64,000 nucleotides of DNA from Hypericum androsaemum (GCA_963995505.1 OZ023181.1:2827487-2891486); one strand, 5' to 3'. Shown: positions 1 through 11,961, counted from the first letter of the stretch. The notes: generated by a model not told the origin, from the letters alone. Made by a program: numbers and translations.

Positions 1-437
1 TAAGGTCACATTTTGTGATACATCAAATGTCAAGGGGATTTTCCTTCTCGAAATACTCTTTCTCTATCACAGTTTTTTCTCACCGGATTTTCACGTTATA
101 GGGTTTTTGATGAGTCTGACAGTTGCAAAAGACCGAGAGGGGATCTTACACTATGTAGGATGTAATTGGTATTATCTACATATTCGGGGTTTTTGCCCCT
201 CTAATTCCAAAAAAAAACCATGCGTCTTTCTTAACTTCATAATAGCATAGTGTTTTAGTACTCGATAAATGCCTTTAATTTGAGATCATCTTCATGGAAA
301 AAGCACGGAATAAGTTCGAAAGGCCGACAATCTCGTTGTTGATGTTATTATACACGTTATCTTTACCTCCTACAACATTGAATTCACATTCTCATAGTCA
401 ACATCAGAAGACTGCACCGGTCGCAGGCATGATGCCC
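1..437. other. 3' flank of the first gene
   Basis: This stretch lies downstream of the minus-strand gene that stops at 438. It should hold that gene's 3' UTR and part of the next spacer. I see no second gene in it; the open frame at 294-560 on the plus strand lies partly opposite the last coding exon. Confidence 0.5.
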
Positions 438-2629
438 CTAGCACTGCAGTCTCATTACGCGGGAAACCCTCCCGAAGAAGATAGCGCACATGCTGACTCG
501 GAACATCAGGGTCGATCTCATCCACTCGGGTGCTACAGCTTCGAACGTCCCCAATGTTAGAACACGATACAGTAGCTCCGGTTCATTGTCGGATGCATTG
601 TTCACCCACGTTAAACTAAATGAGTACCCTGTCAAAGCCACAAATGTTAGGAGATGCGGAGAAAACTTCGGATGTAGCTTAGTGGATTATCTAAATAGAA
701 GAGAACAAAAGAATGAAGTTCGGTGGAGTCATTAGGTATCCAGAAAGCTAAAATATACCATAGTGCCGAGCAAGACCTTAATCGAGTGGGATGAAAATGA
801 AAATCTATCGGAATAGAGGAGAGATAGCAACAGAGTTAGAGAAAAGTACCACTTGACTGATGCAGAGCTGAGATGCTCGTCCTTGCTGCTTTATTAACAT
901 TGGACAGTTTCATGCCAACTAAATATTCTACAAGAGCTTGAAAGTGGCAGTTGGTAGGACCCTTCTCACTTATATCTCCATTGCCTGAGGAAAAATTTAT
1001 AATTAATTAACACTGTACACAGCATTACCATAAAGCTGCTCCAAATTCAGCCCCTCAGGACCTTACCTGTTTGATCTACACTGATTTTGCAGCAGTTAGG
1101 CTGGAGAATCACACGAAATTAGTCAGGAAAAAAGTTTAAGATAATGAGATGTGATTTAGTGGCTAGGTATGTAGACATACCAAGTCGTCGTTTAAAAGAT
1201 CCACAGAGATAGGGATTGCCTCGGAAGAGCCTCGTGGTGATTTTCTAACCAAATTATCTTCATGACCACTAGGACCATAACCTTCTCGACTGCGCTTTCC
1301 AGTCATGCTGCGTGTTGAAACACTAGGAACTTCTGTTGAGTTGAACCGGGACTTTTTGCTTGGGACACTGTCATCAAGGACATCCACGAAACTGCATGGC
1401 CTTTCTTGAAGTAGCTTTTGAAGCCTCTCAATTTCTTCAGAAAGCATATTATCTGTTGGATCACATCGAGTTATGAGTTTCACATTTCACACTGTACACA
1501 CAAGCATGCAACTCTAAAAGATGACCACAATTAAATCTCAACCCCAAGCCTTTCCAATTGCGAGGTCGGTAAATATATCTACATCATTCACCAGTTATTT
1601 TAAGCAAACAAAGAAGAAATTAGGTGCTCTAGTTCCAGCGCTCTAGGGAGCATCATTCTGCCAACAGACCCCCCATAAATTGTAATGGCATTTACAAGAA
1701 AATACGATTTGGTCCATGTCATTTTAATAAATAAATCATGCATGGAAAGCTTAACCAAGAATTCTGCTTCAACAAACTGTTACAGTATGCGCCAACAAAA
1801 AGGTCAAAAAAATGCCACAACGGTTGTCCCAAAATCACATGAACAACCTACCTCCATGTTATTCCAAGGTCATTTTTTTCCAAAATGATTATCACTCAAA
1901 TTAGCAAACAAAATATCTACTAAAATGCTAGCTAGAAAGCAAGTCGGGGTAAATCAGAACTGTCATATGAAAAGCAAATAATTCTCAGAAAAAAAATCAA
2001 CAGGAGAGATGCAAGATCCATTATGCATTTAGAAGTTCCTTACTTGTCTGTTTTTCTTCCATTAATAGCCTTTTGTACTCTGCACATTCTCCATCTTTGA
2101 TGGACCTATCAACATAACATTCAAAATACTGGAGCTATTTCCAAGGTAAATCAGCCACTAAGAAAAATGGACGCTCTATTAGACCTTATCGAAGCAACTT
2201 CATCTCTCAAGTTGCTAACTTCGCCGCTGAATCTGTCGCTTTCACCTTGCAAGTGTCGGATCACCTCTTCTGAAACTGCATTCATTTCATGGTAAAACAG
2301 ACGGCCAAGCATGTAACTGAAGCTCCAGCATCCATCCGCAAGGCGATAAAACCTTCGCAACTAATCATTAAAAACCCGAAAAAGATACAGAACCAAGGGA
2401 CAGACAGACTACCAGAGACATATTCCAGAAACTTCACTTCTTGATCCTTGCCGATCTCATCTAATTCAGAAAACCCCTTTCTCTGGAACGAAACAAAACC
2501 AAATGACACTCCGAATTCGACACACATAGAAGAAACAAGCAAACCCAGAGATTCTGGGAGAAAAGAAAAAAAAAGAGAGACCTTTAAAGTAGTGTACTTG
2601 TCGTGAAGCTTCTTGTACAAGTCCTCCAT
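438..2629 (-). CDS. plant coiled-coil protein, TITAN9-like (function unknown)
   Basis: I reconstruct eight exons, in transcript order: 2629-2582, 2482-2413, 2275-2185, 2105-2044, 1452-1181, 1100-1067, 984-850 and 628-438. All junctions are GT-AG and all phases agree, giving 300 residues. The protein starts MEDLYKKLHDKYTTLK. Residues about 1-110 are rich in heptad-like Glu, Lys and Leu (for example VIRHLQ, LSEEIERLQKLLQ), so a coiled coil is likely. A Ser/Arg/Lys-rich linker follows. The C-terminal half contains CHFQALVEYLVGMK, then SFSLTWVNN and EPELLYRVLTLGTFE, which looks like a conserved folded domain ending in FFGRVSRVM. From memory this layout resembles the plant-specific TITAN9-like family, known from an Arabidopsis seed-development locus; I cannot give a biochemical role. 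No signal peptide or membrane segment is seen. The start is supported by the conserved MEDLY opening and a donor right after codon 16. Confidence 0.72.
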
Positions 2630-3065
2630 CTGAAACGAGAAAAAAACCGCAAAAAGAGCAACGCAAACAAAAACCCAGTTGGCGAATTTCACGAGAAACA
2701 AAGATCCATTGGGAAGAAACGGGAAAGCAACCACCTTTACCGGTTACGAAACCCTAGAAGATTGAGTACCTTCACTCGGGGGGGAACACAGAACCGGATT
2801 GGGGCTGAAATCCGAATTGGGTCGGTTGGGGTTCCCAGGAATTAGAGGAAATTGAGGAAAGGGAGTTGGGAGGTAAATTAAAAGATTGCCAATTTTGAAA
2901 GTGTCCCGCCAGGATGATCCTGTTTGGTGAAGTACGCATTTGGTCCCTAATCTTTATACAAAATACAATTTCGGCTCTCATGTAAAATGAAAATTCACAC
3001 TTTGAGTCCACACAGTTTAAAAAACACGCCTACACTTGTATACGTTTAAACGGTCACTTATAGTC
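2630..3065. other. 5' flank of the TITAN9-like gene
   Basis: This holds the presumed 5' UTR and promoter of the minus-strand gene starting at 2629. The 2700-2900 part is purine/pyrimidine-skewed and less AT-rich than the rest, as expected near a plant transcription start. I could not pick a convincing TATA box. It ends at the TAA duplication of the next transposon. Confidence 0.4.
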
Positions 3066-3068
3066 TAA

Positions 3069-4446
3069 GACCACCCGCACCAGCGAGCAAACGTTCGCGC
3101 GGGTGGTTTGTTTATTATTTAAAAAAAAACAACTGAAAAGGAAAAGAGGACGATCGGCCGAGCGATGCTCGTCGCCCGATCGTCGCTCGCGAGCGGCCAA
3201 ACGGCCACGTGAACTTTTTTTTTCTCTTTACTTATTAGTTCTACTTGGCATAATATTATTCGTTAAAAATATATTTTTTTGGATAATATTTTGCGTAATT
3301 ATCTAAACATACTTTATCTTTAGCAAAACTAAAAAAAATTATGAAAATTAAAACTAAAAAGTCATAAAAGTAATAATGAAACTCGTACTCGTAACTCGCT
3401 CGACTATTGACTTCAAACATATTTTTGACATTCTTACACTTCGAATTTGGAGAAGTCATAAACAAAAAAGTTGTAGATATATATCACACCTTTACAAAGC
3501 AACTTGAATCAACTCAATCGGACTCCGGAATAAGAAATTGTGGCTACCAAATTAAAACTCGTACTCGTAACTCGTTCGACTATTGACTTCAAACCTAATT
3601 TTGACATTCTTACACTTCGAATTTGGAGAAGTCATGAGCTAAAAATTGTAGATATATATCTCACATTCACAAAGCAACTTAAATCAACTCAATCGAACTC
3701 CGGAATAAGAAATTGTGGCTACCAAATCGAAACTCGTACTCGTAACTCGCTCGACTATTAACTTCAAACCTAATTTTGACATTCTTACACTTCGAATTTG
3801 GAGAAGTCATGAACTAAAAAGTTGTAGATATATATCCCACCTTCACAAAACAACTTGAATCAACTCAATCGGACTCCGGAATAAGAAATTGTGGCTCCCA
3901 AGTCAAAACTCGTACTCGTAACTGGCTCGACTATTGACTTCAAACCTAATTTTGACATTCTTACACTTTGAATTTGGAGAAGTCATGAACTAAAAATTTG
4001 TAGATATATGTCCCGTATTCGCAAAAAAACTTGAATAAATTCAATCAGACTATTGAATAAGAAGTTGTAGTTCCCAAACCAAAACTCGTACTCGTAATTT
4101 ATATATAAATAAAAAATGATAGTAAATAATATATGAATGAAGTGAAGACATCTTAATTTCTATCTAATTTTATAGTAGTCCATAATCTAAATTTTATTAC
4201 TTTATTGTAATTTTTTTCCTTGTTGTAATTACGGAATAATCATTATCGTATATTTATATAATTTATATATAAACAAAAAATGATAGTAGATAATATGAGG
4301 ATGAGAGAAATTAATTATTTATTCTGTGAACTTGATTGCTGCTGTGGGTAAAAAAAATGTAATTGGATTGGATTGGGTATGGATGAGAGAGAAATTAATT
4401 GTTTATTTCGTGAACTGGATTGAGTGGATTGCTGTTGTGGGTAGTC
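3069..4446. mobile_element. PIF/Harbinger-like non-autonomous element, copy A
   Basis: The left end reads GACCACCCGCACCAGC and the reverse complement of the right end reads GACTACCCACAACAGC, so the termini are inverted repeats. Both ends are flanked by TAA (3066-3068 and 4447-4449), which fits the three-base TWA duplication of PIF/Harbinger elements. There is no transposase. The interior carries four tandem units of about 176 bp and a terminal part with the phrase GATGAGAGAGAAATTAATT repeated. Copy B (4510-5953) is the same element in opposite orientation, and a shorter relative is at 29355-30041. Superfamily assignment rests only on the three-base duplication and terminal repeats. Confidence 0.65.
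3381..4100 (+). repeat. 176-bp tandem repeat array inside copy A
   Basis: The phrase ACTCGTACTCGTAA recurs at 3381, 3557, 3732, 3908 and 4084, giving periods of 176, 175, 176 and 176 bp, so about four units. Each unit contains the same succession (CTCGACTATTGACTTCAAAC, then GAAGTCATGA, then GTAGATATAT, then TCAACTCAATC). Units differ by scattered substitutions, so the array is not very recent. Stops in all frames argue against coding. Confidence 0.85.
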
Positions 4447-4509
4447 TAATAGTCAGATCGCACTAACTTTCCTCTTTTCCACACAAAAAAAAAATCTTAC
4501 AGTCTGTTA

Positions 4510-5953
4510 GACTACCCACAACAGCAATCCACTCAATCCAGTACATATTTTTCTACCCACCGTAACAACCCAGTTCACAGAATAAATAATTAATTTCTCT
4601 CTCATCCACATATTATATACTATCATTTTTTATATATAAATTATAATAAATATACGATAATGATTATTCAGTAATTACAACAAGAAAAAAATTATAATAA
4701 AGTAATAAAATTAAGATTACGAAATGACTACAAAATTAGATAGAAATTAAGATCCCTCCACTTCATTCATATATTATTTACTATCATTTTTTATTTATAT
4801 ATAAATTACGAGTACGAGTTTTGGTTTGGGAACTACAACTTCTTATTCAAGGGTCCGATTGAGTTGATTAAAGTTGCTTTGTGAAGGTAGAATATATATC
4901 TACAATTTTTTTAGTCCATGACTTCTCCAAATTCAGAGTGTAATAATGTCAAAAATAGATTTGAAATCAATAGTCAAGCGAGTTACCAGTACGAGTTTCG
5001 ATTTGAGAGCCATAACTTCTTATTTCGGAGTCCGATTGAGTTGATTCAAGTTGCTTTGTGAAGGTGGGATATATATCTACAACTTTTTAGTTCATGGCTT
5101 CTCCAAATTCGGAGTGTAAGAATGTCAAAAATATGTTTGAAATCAATAGTCGAGCGAGTTACGAGTACGAGTTTCATTATCACTTTTTAGTTTAATGACT
5201 TTTTAGTTTTAATTTTCATAATTTTTTTAGTTTTGCTAAAGATAAGGTCTGTGTAGCATTGTTTTCGAGCGGTGGTCGGACCGGTCAGACTGCGAATCAG
5301 AAGGATTAGCGGGTCAAAAAAACATGGTCAGAACGCCAACCTTACGAACCAGAGATTTTCCGATCGGACCGGATGGTTAGACCGAAAAAGTGACCCAAAA
5401 AATCTCGGTTCGTTAGGTTTTGGGCAAAAAAGTAAAAAATCGAGCCTAAACTTACCAAATTTTGCCATTTTTTTTATTTTCAACCCTTAAATTTAAAAAA
5501 CTTCCCCGAAACATGTATTTGATTCTATTTGTGCATGTATTTCATTAATTTTGGAGGTGTGAGTGTAATTACATATACGAGTATACATATATAATTTTTA
5601 AAAAATATTTTTTATTTTAAAAAAAGGTCCAGTCCGACCGGCGGTTCAATCGGTCGGACCGGTTGACCCGAAGTTCGGACGAAAATCCGGGTTGAGCTTC
5701 GGGTCGTTTTTGAAAACAATGCTGTTTAGATAACCACAAAAATATTATCTAAAAATATCTATTTTTAACAAATAATATTATGCCAAGTGGAACTAAATAG
5801 ATAAATAAGTAAAAAGAAAAAAAAGCTCACGTGGCCGTTTGGCCGCTCGCGAGCGACGAGCATCGCTCGGCCGCTCGTCCCCTTTTCCTTTTCATTTTTT
5901 TAAATAATAAACAAACCATCCGCGCGAGCGTTTGCTCGCTGCTGCGGGTGGTC
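4510..5953. mobile_element. PIF/Harbinger-like element, copy B (inverted, interrupted)
   Basis: This is the inverted partner of copy A. It begins GACTACCCACAACAGC at 4510 and ends GCTGCGGGTGGTC at 5953. It is flanked by TTA (4507-4509) and TCA (5954-5956), a three-base duplication with one mismatch. It holds about two inverted units of the 176-bp repeat (4806-5175), against four in copy A. It is interrupted by a hAT MITE at 5257-5721. A 60-bp spacer separates it from copy A, so the pair could fold into a very long hairpin if transcribed. Confidence 0.62.
5257..5721. mobile_element. hAT-type MITE, copy 1 (nested in copy B)
   Basis: This 465-bp element starts CATTGTTTTCGAG and ends GAAAACAATG, a short terminal inverted repeat. 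It is flanked by the 8-bp duplication CTGTGTAG (5249-5256) and CTGTTTAG (5722-5729), one mismatch, as expected for hAT transposition. Inside are inverted CCGGTCGGACC-type motifs near each end. The matching place in copy A (about 3300-3325) has the uninterrupted sequence, so the insertion site can be read directly. There is no transposase. A second copy lies inverted at 17075-17540. Confidence 0.85.
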
Positions 5954-5956
5954 TCA

Positions 5957-7015
5957 ATTGTTGTCAGTGTTGCCTCGATCGACAACGATCTGAACCCAGA
6001 TGCCCTATCAACGATATGACCAAGTTCGACCATGTTAGACCATAAGAAGAGGTTTGGTTTTAACGGGAAGCATCATAAATTTTGTCCCGAAGGTGCATCG
6101 ACCCAAACTCAAAGTTTCAAAACTTGTTGACTTTTGACCAGATTTATATCCAGGTCCCTTATTTTTGCAAAAGATAAGTTATGCAATGTAATAGTAATAC
6201 TACTATGGTTTTTATAATAATATCAAAATAATATATATTTTAGTTACTAAAATCTAATATAAAATTCTCAAACTCACTACACCCAACTTCAATTTCTTTG
6301 GATTTGTTTGTTTGATTTTTTTATATTAAATTTTTTATGAACGTATTTATGAATAATCAAGATAGTTTAATTTTTTAAAATAAAATAATTTTTAAATAAC
6401 AAGAATTCACACCCTAATTTTGCCCAATTTTTTAGGACTCACCTACTACCTAAATTTATATTTTTAAAGAATACAATTGTAAAAATTTAGGTCAACCGTT
6501 ATAAAAAACCGTTATAAAAGAGAGTAAGAATCTAGTTCTTATGAATCTACCCGGATCTATTTATTGCCATTCCTAATTTCAAGGATGTAAGTGCATATTT
6601 TTTTTTAACATAGTGACCAAAAAGGATTCAAGTCTTTTTACCATTCCTTTTTCTTCTATTTTATTTATATGAAACACGCCTAAGCATTGTGGATTATTTG
6701 CTATACAACTAGATGTATCTTAAAGAAAAACGAATACATACCCATTCCGGTATATGTACATTGCATATAATTAAAGCAGGCTACAGAGCCTTTCCACATG
6801 TTAAAAAAGGTTTATTGTGATAGGGATGGCTACAACAACTCCCTGTCATCTACCTGGAAACAACAAGAGTAACTCAAAACCTCAGCTACCAGCATTATGT
6901 TACATCCCAGACTCGTCAAAAACCTTCCGTGTACAATTTCCATCTTCATGGACGCATCGTTCGGTTAACGAATGATAAGGCAAGTTCATGGAGGAGGAAG
7001 ATCTCCGCAAAATTA
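5957..7015. other. spacer and PAM16 3' flank
   Basis: AT-rich spacer. Its right part, about 6750-7015, should include the 3' UTR and poly(A) region of the minus-strand PAM16 gene. I see no gene or well-bounded repeat in the remainder. Confidence 0.45.
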
Positions 7016-9039
7016 TCAATTCGGAGTACCTTCACCTTTGCTTTGCCGCGCAGCCTCCAAGCATTCCTTGGCCCGATGAACCTTCGATTGTATGTAAAAG
7101 GATCCGTTCTTTGCGTTCCTTTCGAACAGGGTGTCGTACCTCTGAGAAGATGGAAAAAGAACATTCAATATCTTATTCTAAGGTAAATCCGTAAATGCAA
7201 TGAAGATGAATGTAGGAAGATCCACCTTCAATATCTCCTCCCAAGCGGCATTGTCAGTCACTCCAAGAATCTGCCTAGCCTCCTGCTCCGTCATGGCTTT
7301 GCTGGCTCGTCGAACTGCATTTTGAAGGGTCTCCTGAGCAACACCAGATTTTGAAGCATCTGCAATGAAAAAAAATTCAGTGACTAAAGAAAAACATTAC
7401 AAAAGCATTGCCTCGGCACACATACTTCGGCCACGGTCAAATACCACTAAACTCAAAAGATTTTCAGCTGATACTCTTTCACAAGTAACGTATTCCAGAA
7501 TGCTATATTGATCACACAAGAGACATATATATTACTTGAGTGCTAATAAACGAATTAAAGGTACTTTTTTTAGTGGATAATTGCTGGGTATTTGTAGGAA
7601 CATGGATGAAGGAATATATCAACAGCTGTGGACTGAGTGACTAAAGTGGGAAACCATCACCAACTGAGGCATTCAACGAATGTCAAAATAATTTGGATAA
7701 CGCAAAATCTGTCTAGCAGCCCAATTTTTTACAATTATGGTGGCAGAGAAAGTTCTTTGAAATTCCAAAACAACATTCTCATCAGGGTGAAATCCTCATC
7801 GAATGAAGAAGCCAAAATTTCCTAGAGTCAACCGTTGCCTCTAAAACTAACCAAACCTGGACCATGTTGGAAGAAATGTAAAAATAAAAAGTTCCGAAGA
7901 AACCAAAAATACAGAATGTCCAATTAAAAAACAGAATGTAAAAATCAATCTGGTAATAAATTAGTAACAGATAGTAATGAGGGAAATAGGTAAGGAAACT
8001 CACTTGCAAGGGCTTGACGGTATGCTTGGAATAATGCCCTGCCCAATATACTAGTACCCATGACAATTAAATTGGCAAGGATTTTTGACGCCTGCCAAAC
8101 AGAAGAAGACCTGGTTACTTCACTGAACTATAGACCAGACGCCAAATTAGATCCATTACAGCAAAGCTGGAAGAATGATATAGCCTAATCTTAAAAAGCA
8201 GGGAGACACGTGGACTCAGAGAAATGCTGATACTCACATAAGGAATAGTATAGCCACCCTCACACACACAATGACAAAATGCAACAGAAAGCGATACCAA
8301 GTGCCCAGCTCTAACACCAAAGACCTGCTCTGTTTTGAATTATTGCAATGTTCGAATTCTGAGGAGATCGAAATAACCTTCACTTACACATATCCATTAC
8401 CATCTTAGCCCATCAAGCCGGAATGCTCTAAGAGACTACTACCAATAGCTTCAGTCACTTCTCCACTTTTCGTAACACAATAAGACACAGTATTCAAGCA
8501 TCCTAACATGCAAAGGAGCCCCATTCAACTCAAACAATAAGGAGGAACTTCTCGTTACAGACGTCGATACAAGGCAAGAGAATTCTGTACTCACATGGTT
8601 CCATGTGTCCTATCAACTTAAAAAATTCCGACTTGCGACAAAGCCTTCATTCACAAGACAAAGAGGAACTAATTCAAATACAAACATCGCAACACAGTTT
8701 GTTAAACCAATCCCCCTTCCTAAGCCAGATCATAAACCAAGTCTCCGGATTCGTTCAGGGCCATAACCATTAACAATACCACAAAGTGTCATACTTTCGA
8801 AACCCGAAACCGAATTTAAAAAAAAGGGTCCTTTCTATCCAACACAAATCTCTCTTCCCAATCCGAACCGGAGGAACCTTCACCTCCCAACCCTAATTAA
8901 AGCTCGCGCCTTTATCACCTTTCCCCACCAAACAATACTCCCAACCCAATAGAACAGAATAAAAAAGGCTCAAACAGGGGAGAAAACCGAAAGTAAGCTA
9001 AAACGAGGAAATCACAAGAAGCTCCGAGCTACCTACCAT
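7016..9039 (-). CDS. PAM16: PAM16/TIM16 (Magmas), mitochondrial import motor subunit
   Basis: The product is a subunit of the presequence translocase-associated motor on the matrix side of the mitochondrial inner membrane. In the family it partners Pam18 and controls its stimulation of mtHsp70. Coding exons in transcript order: 9039-9037 (the ATG alone), 8091-8004, 7359-7226 and 7141-7016, all GT-AG, giving 116 residues, the usual plant length. The N-terminus, MASKILANLIVMGTSILG then RALFQAYRQALA, is the conserved hydrophobic membrane-binding segment. Residues about 51-105 (MTEQEARQILGV through GSFYIQSKVHRAKECLEA) form the degenerate J-like domain, which lacks the HPD motif as is normal for Pam16. 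The start is unusual: the ATG is directly followed by the donor GTAGGTAG, so exon 1 codes only Met. The family match at residue 2 onward supports it. Confidence 0.93.
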
Positions 9040-9887
9040 GGCGGGGACAGAATCCGAGGAGGTCCCTTCTCGCTGGTCTCCGAGGTTGTCTAATGACACG
9101 TGGAGGTAAAGATTGAAACTTTACCGAAAAATTGGAGGCTGGGTTGAGCGATTCGGTTTTTTTTTCTAGGGGTTTCTAGAATTTAGGAATAGTTTAGGGG
9201 AAGGGGAAGGTGGTGTTCTTCTTTTAATTGGTTTTCTGTTTAAAGTTTAAGCTTTACATTTCTTGTTTAGGACGGTTTACCAATGGGCTGGGTTTTAATT
9301 GGGCCCATGAAATAATTTAAAACAAATGTGGAAAATTAAAAGAGATCCATTTGATTTTATTGATATTTCTGACAGTCCAAGAAAATAAATATCAATTGCT
9401 CACAAATATAATACGGTACCGAAACCGATGCAACATCACGAGCTTTCTTTTCCCGACTTACATATATTTTATAATTTTCCTAAAAAAAACATATATTTTA
9501 TAATTTAAACTTGTTGGCAAACGAACCCAAACACTAAGTAGATGAGATATCATATATGTGAGTGATGAAATATTGCTGAGACAAATTACACAAAACCCGG
9601 CTGGACTCCAACATTTAATTTAATTAATTAATTCCGTCACTTCCAAAATTATCCAAATTCCAACAACTTGACGACCGGAAGTTTGGGCAACCGTTCTTCT
9701 TCGAGTCCTCTTGGGGTTCCCTGCTTTATTACACTTGATGATGATTTGCTCTGACTAAAACCTGCCACCCATTTGGAGAATCCCAGATGTTACTATTATT
9801 AATTTAGTAAAAGACCGACTGATTATATTGCTGTCGTAATTTATTAATTTGCTTACTTACGTGGTTGGTGGTTCGGGTGGTCTTTTA
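9040..9887. other. spacer between PAM16 and the extensin-like gene
   Basis: The first 80-200 bases should hold the PAM16 5' UTR and promoter, and the part near 9700-9887 the 3' UTR of the extensin-like gene; both are minus-strand. I see no further gene or bounded element. Confidence 0.45.
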
Positions 9888-11818
9888 TTAGTAGTGGGTG
9901 GGGGGTGGCGGGGAGGCGTAAATGTACTCCAGAGGCGAGTGGTGGATGTAGGGTGGTGGAGGCGGCGACTTGTAGATGTAGGGTGGTGGAGGCTGAGATT
10001 TGTAGATGTATGGGGGTGGAGGGGGTGACTTGAAAATGTATGGTAGAGGAGGAGGAGGCGACTTGTAAATATAGGGTGGAGGAGGCGGCGATTTATAAAT
10101 GTAGGGCGGAGGAGGAGGCGACTTGTAAATGTACGGCGGTTGAGGGGGTGATTTATAAATGTAAGGTGGCGGATGCGGAGAATTGTGAATGTAGGGCGGA
10201 GGAGGAGGTGACTTGAAAATGTAAGGCGGAGGAGGCGACTTGTAAATATAAGGTGGAGGAGGCGGTGACTTGAAAATGTAAGGCAGAGGAGGCTTGTAAA
10301 TGTAAGGCGGAGGAGGCGACTTGTAAATATAAGGTAGAGGAGGAGGAGGCGACTTGTAAATGTAGAGTGGCGGAGGCAACTTGTAAATAGAAGGTAGAGG
10401 AGGAGGCGACTTGTAAATGTAGGGTGGCGGAGGAGGCGGTGATTTATAAATATACGTCGGTGGTGGTGGCGGGAACATATGGACATACGCAGGGGGAGGC
10501 GGGGAGTAGTAATAGTAAGGAGCGGGGGTGGGCCCAGGCTTGGGTCTAGGCTTCTCGCACTCCTCGTATGGCTTCTTGGACGCGTAGGCAAAAGGCTTAG
10601 CGTAGAGGACAACCTCAGATTCGGTCTTGGACTTGACCTTTACGGCGCCCCAATGGTAGTCGGTGGGGATATCGCACGGCGAGTCCTTGGGCGGCGCATG
10701 GAGGCGGGCCGTGCACGACTCGCCCCCGAACTTCCCGTAGTCGTAGCCCTCCAAGATGACGCTGAATTTGCCGTTGATTTTGGTCTTCCCGTAGGCTTTT
10801 ATGATTTCCTTGTCGTCTCCCCCCTTGCATGTCACCTCCGCTACCGCACCTGCACATAATTAATCAATTGAGATTGTATTGATAAATATCTAATTATCTT
10901 AATGTACGCTTTATTACGAAAGTCTTAATTCAAGCCACGAATAAAAAAATTATCATCAAAATAACCATGCCAGGCAATGTTCGATTCTACCACGTTAGAA
11001 TTTAGAGTTTAGATTGAACAAAAGGTATGCTTAATTAGGAAATAAGTGTAGGTCAGGAATGCTACGTTTGCGGACTAACTTATTACCTTCATTACGTAAC
11101 TAATTCGTTATACCGTCTACCGTATCAAACTAATTTACAATTACTTTTCTTATTATCAAACAAAGTTGAAGTAACTTTAACATATGTTTAATTTGTGAAT
11201 TAAATTAAATGATATTACCATAAATCCAAAAGTACTCACATTACTCACCCTGAAAAAAGGATGAGTAATTAAACACATGGTGAAACTGTACAAACCTTTT
11301 AGATGCTTCTTGTCGTGTGACTTTGTGGGGTTGCTCCAGTCATAGCACCTGTAACAGTAGACTTTCCCGACCACCTTAACGACCAAGTGGCGGCGCGGTG
11401 GCGGAGGATAGCCGTAACGGAAAGGAGGAGGTGGTGGTGGAGAAGTATAGTAATATGGAGGAGGAGGTGGTGACTTGTACTCATAAGGAGGCGGAGGTGG
11501 CGGCGACTTGTACTCATAAGGAGGAGGTGGCGGTGGTGAGTTGCGCGCGTATGGAGGAGGAGGTGGCGGCGACTTGTATTCATATGGAGGAAGTGAATAT
11601 TCCTTAGGGGGTGGTGGTGACTTGTACCCATAGTGTGGTGGTGGTGGAGACTTGTACTCATAATGTAGCACTGGTGGAGGTGGTGGAGAATAGTAAGGAT
11701 ACGCTTCTCCTAAGGCTAAGCTTTTTGGGTAACTTGCCACCAAAACAATGGCCAATGCCATGGCCAATTGCGGCCATCGATGGCCCTTCGAGAGGCCACC
11801 GCGGCCGCGACTAGTCAT
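9888..11818 (-). CDS. extensin-like cell wall protein with Pollen Ole e 1 domain
   Basis: Two exons, 11818-11296 and 10849-9888, joined by a GT-AG intron, give 494 residues. I chose the ATG at 11818; an in-frame TTG lies further upstream at 11839. Residues about 15-37 form a signal peptide (hydrophobic ALAIVLVAS), so the protein should be secreted. Residues about 42-140 are an extensin-like stretch of YEYKSPPPP-type repeats. Residues about 145-272 match the Pollen Ole e 1 family, with Cys at 155, 158, 182, 220, 233 and 272, and motifs such as INGKFSV and CTARLHAPP. From 285 to the end there is a longer array of YIYKSPPPP-type units ending THY. SPPPP is the usual hydroxyproline arabinosylation site and YxY the usual intramolecular crosslink motif, so a structural wall role is likely. 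The intron interrupts the Ole e 1 domain. The paralogue or tissue cannot be told from sequence. Confidence 0.88.
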
Positions 11819-11953
11819 AGTGGCCACCAACGTGAGCAACTTGGTGGGTTAATGTAGAGGGGAAGACACTGATGAAGGTAGCAAGAAAGAGTAGTTGTGT
11901 TTTTTTAGGTTTGGTGTCTAGGGTTGATAAGTTAACTCTGTGCATGGAAAGAG

Positions 11954-11961
11954 TATATATA
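11954..11961 (-). promoter_or_regulatory. probable TATA box of the extensin-like gene
   Basis: TATATATA on the minus strand lies about 136 bases upstream of the chosen ATG. A CCAATC motif sits just upstream of it, at about 11963-11968. The spacing would give a 5' UTR of roughly 100 bases. Confidence 0.5.

Noticed and set aside
294..560. 88-codon plus-strand open frame
   Set aside because: It lies partly antisense to the last coding exon of the TITAN9-like gene and resembles no family.
3381..4100. Regular repeats that could suggest a CRISPR array
   Set aside because: Units are contiguous 176-bp tandem repeats without unique spacers, inside a plant transposon.
10479..10859. Open frames opposite and alongside the extensin/Ole e 1 exons
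   Set aside because: They are shadows of GC-rich repetitive coding sequence on the other strand. The extensin frame has a signal peptide, domain match and consistent splice sites.
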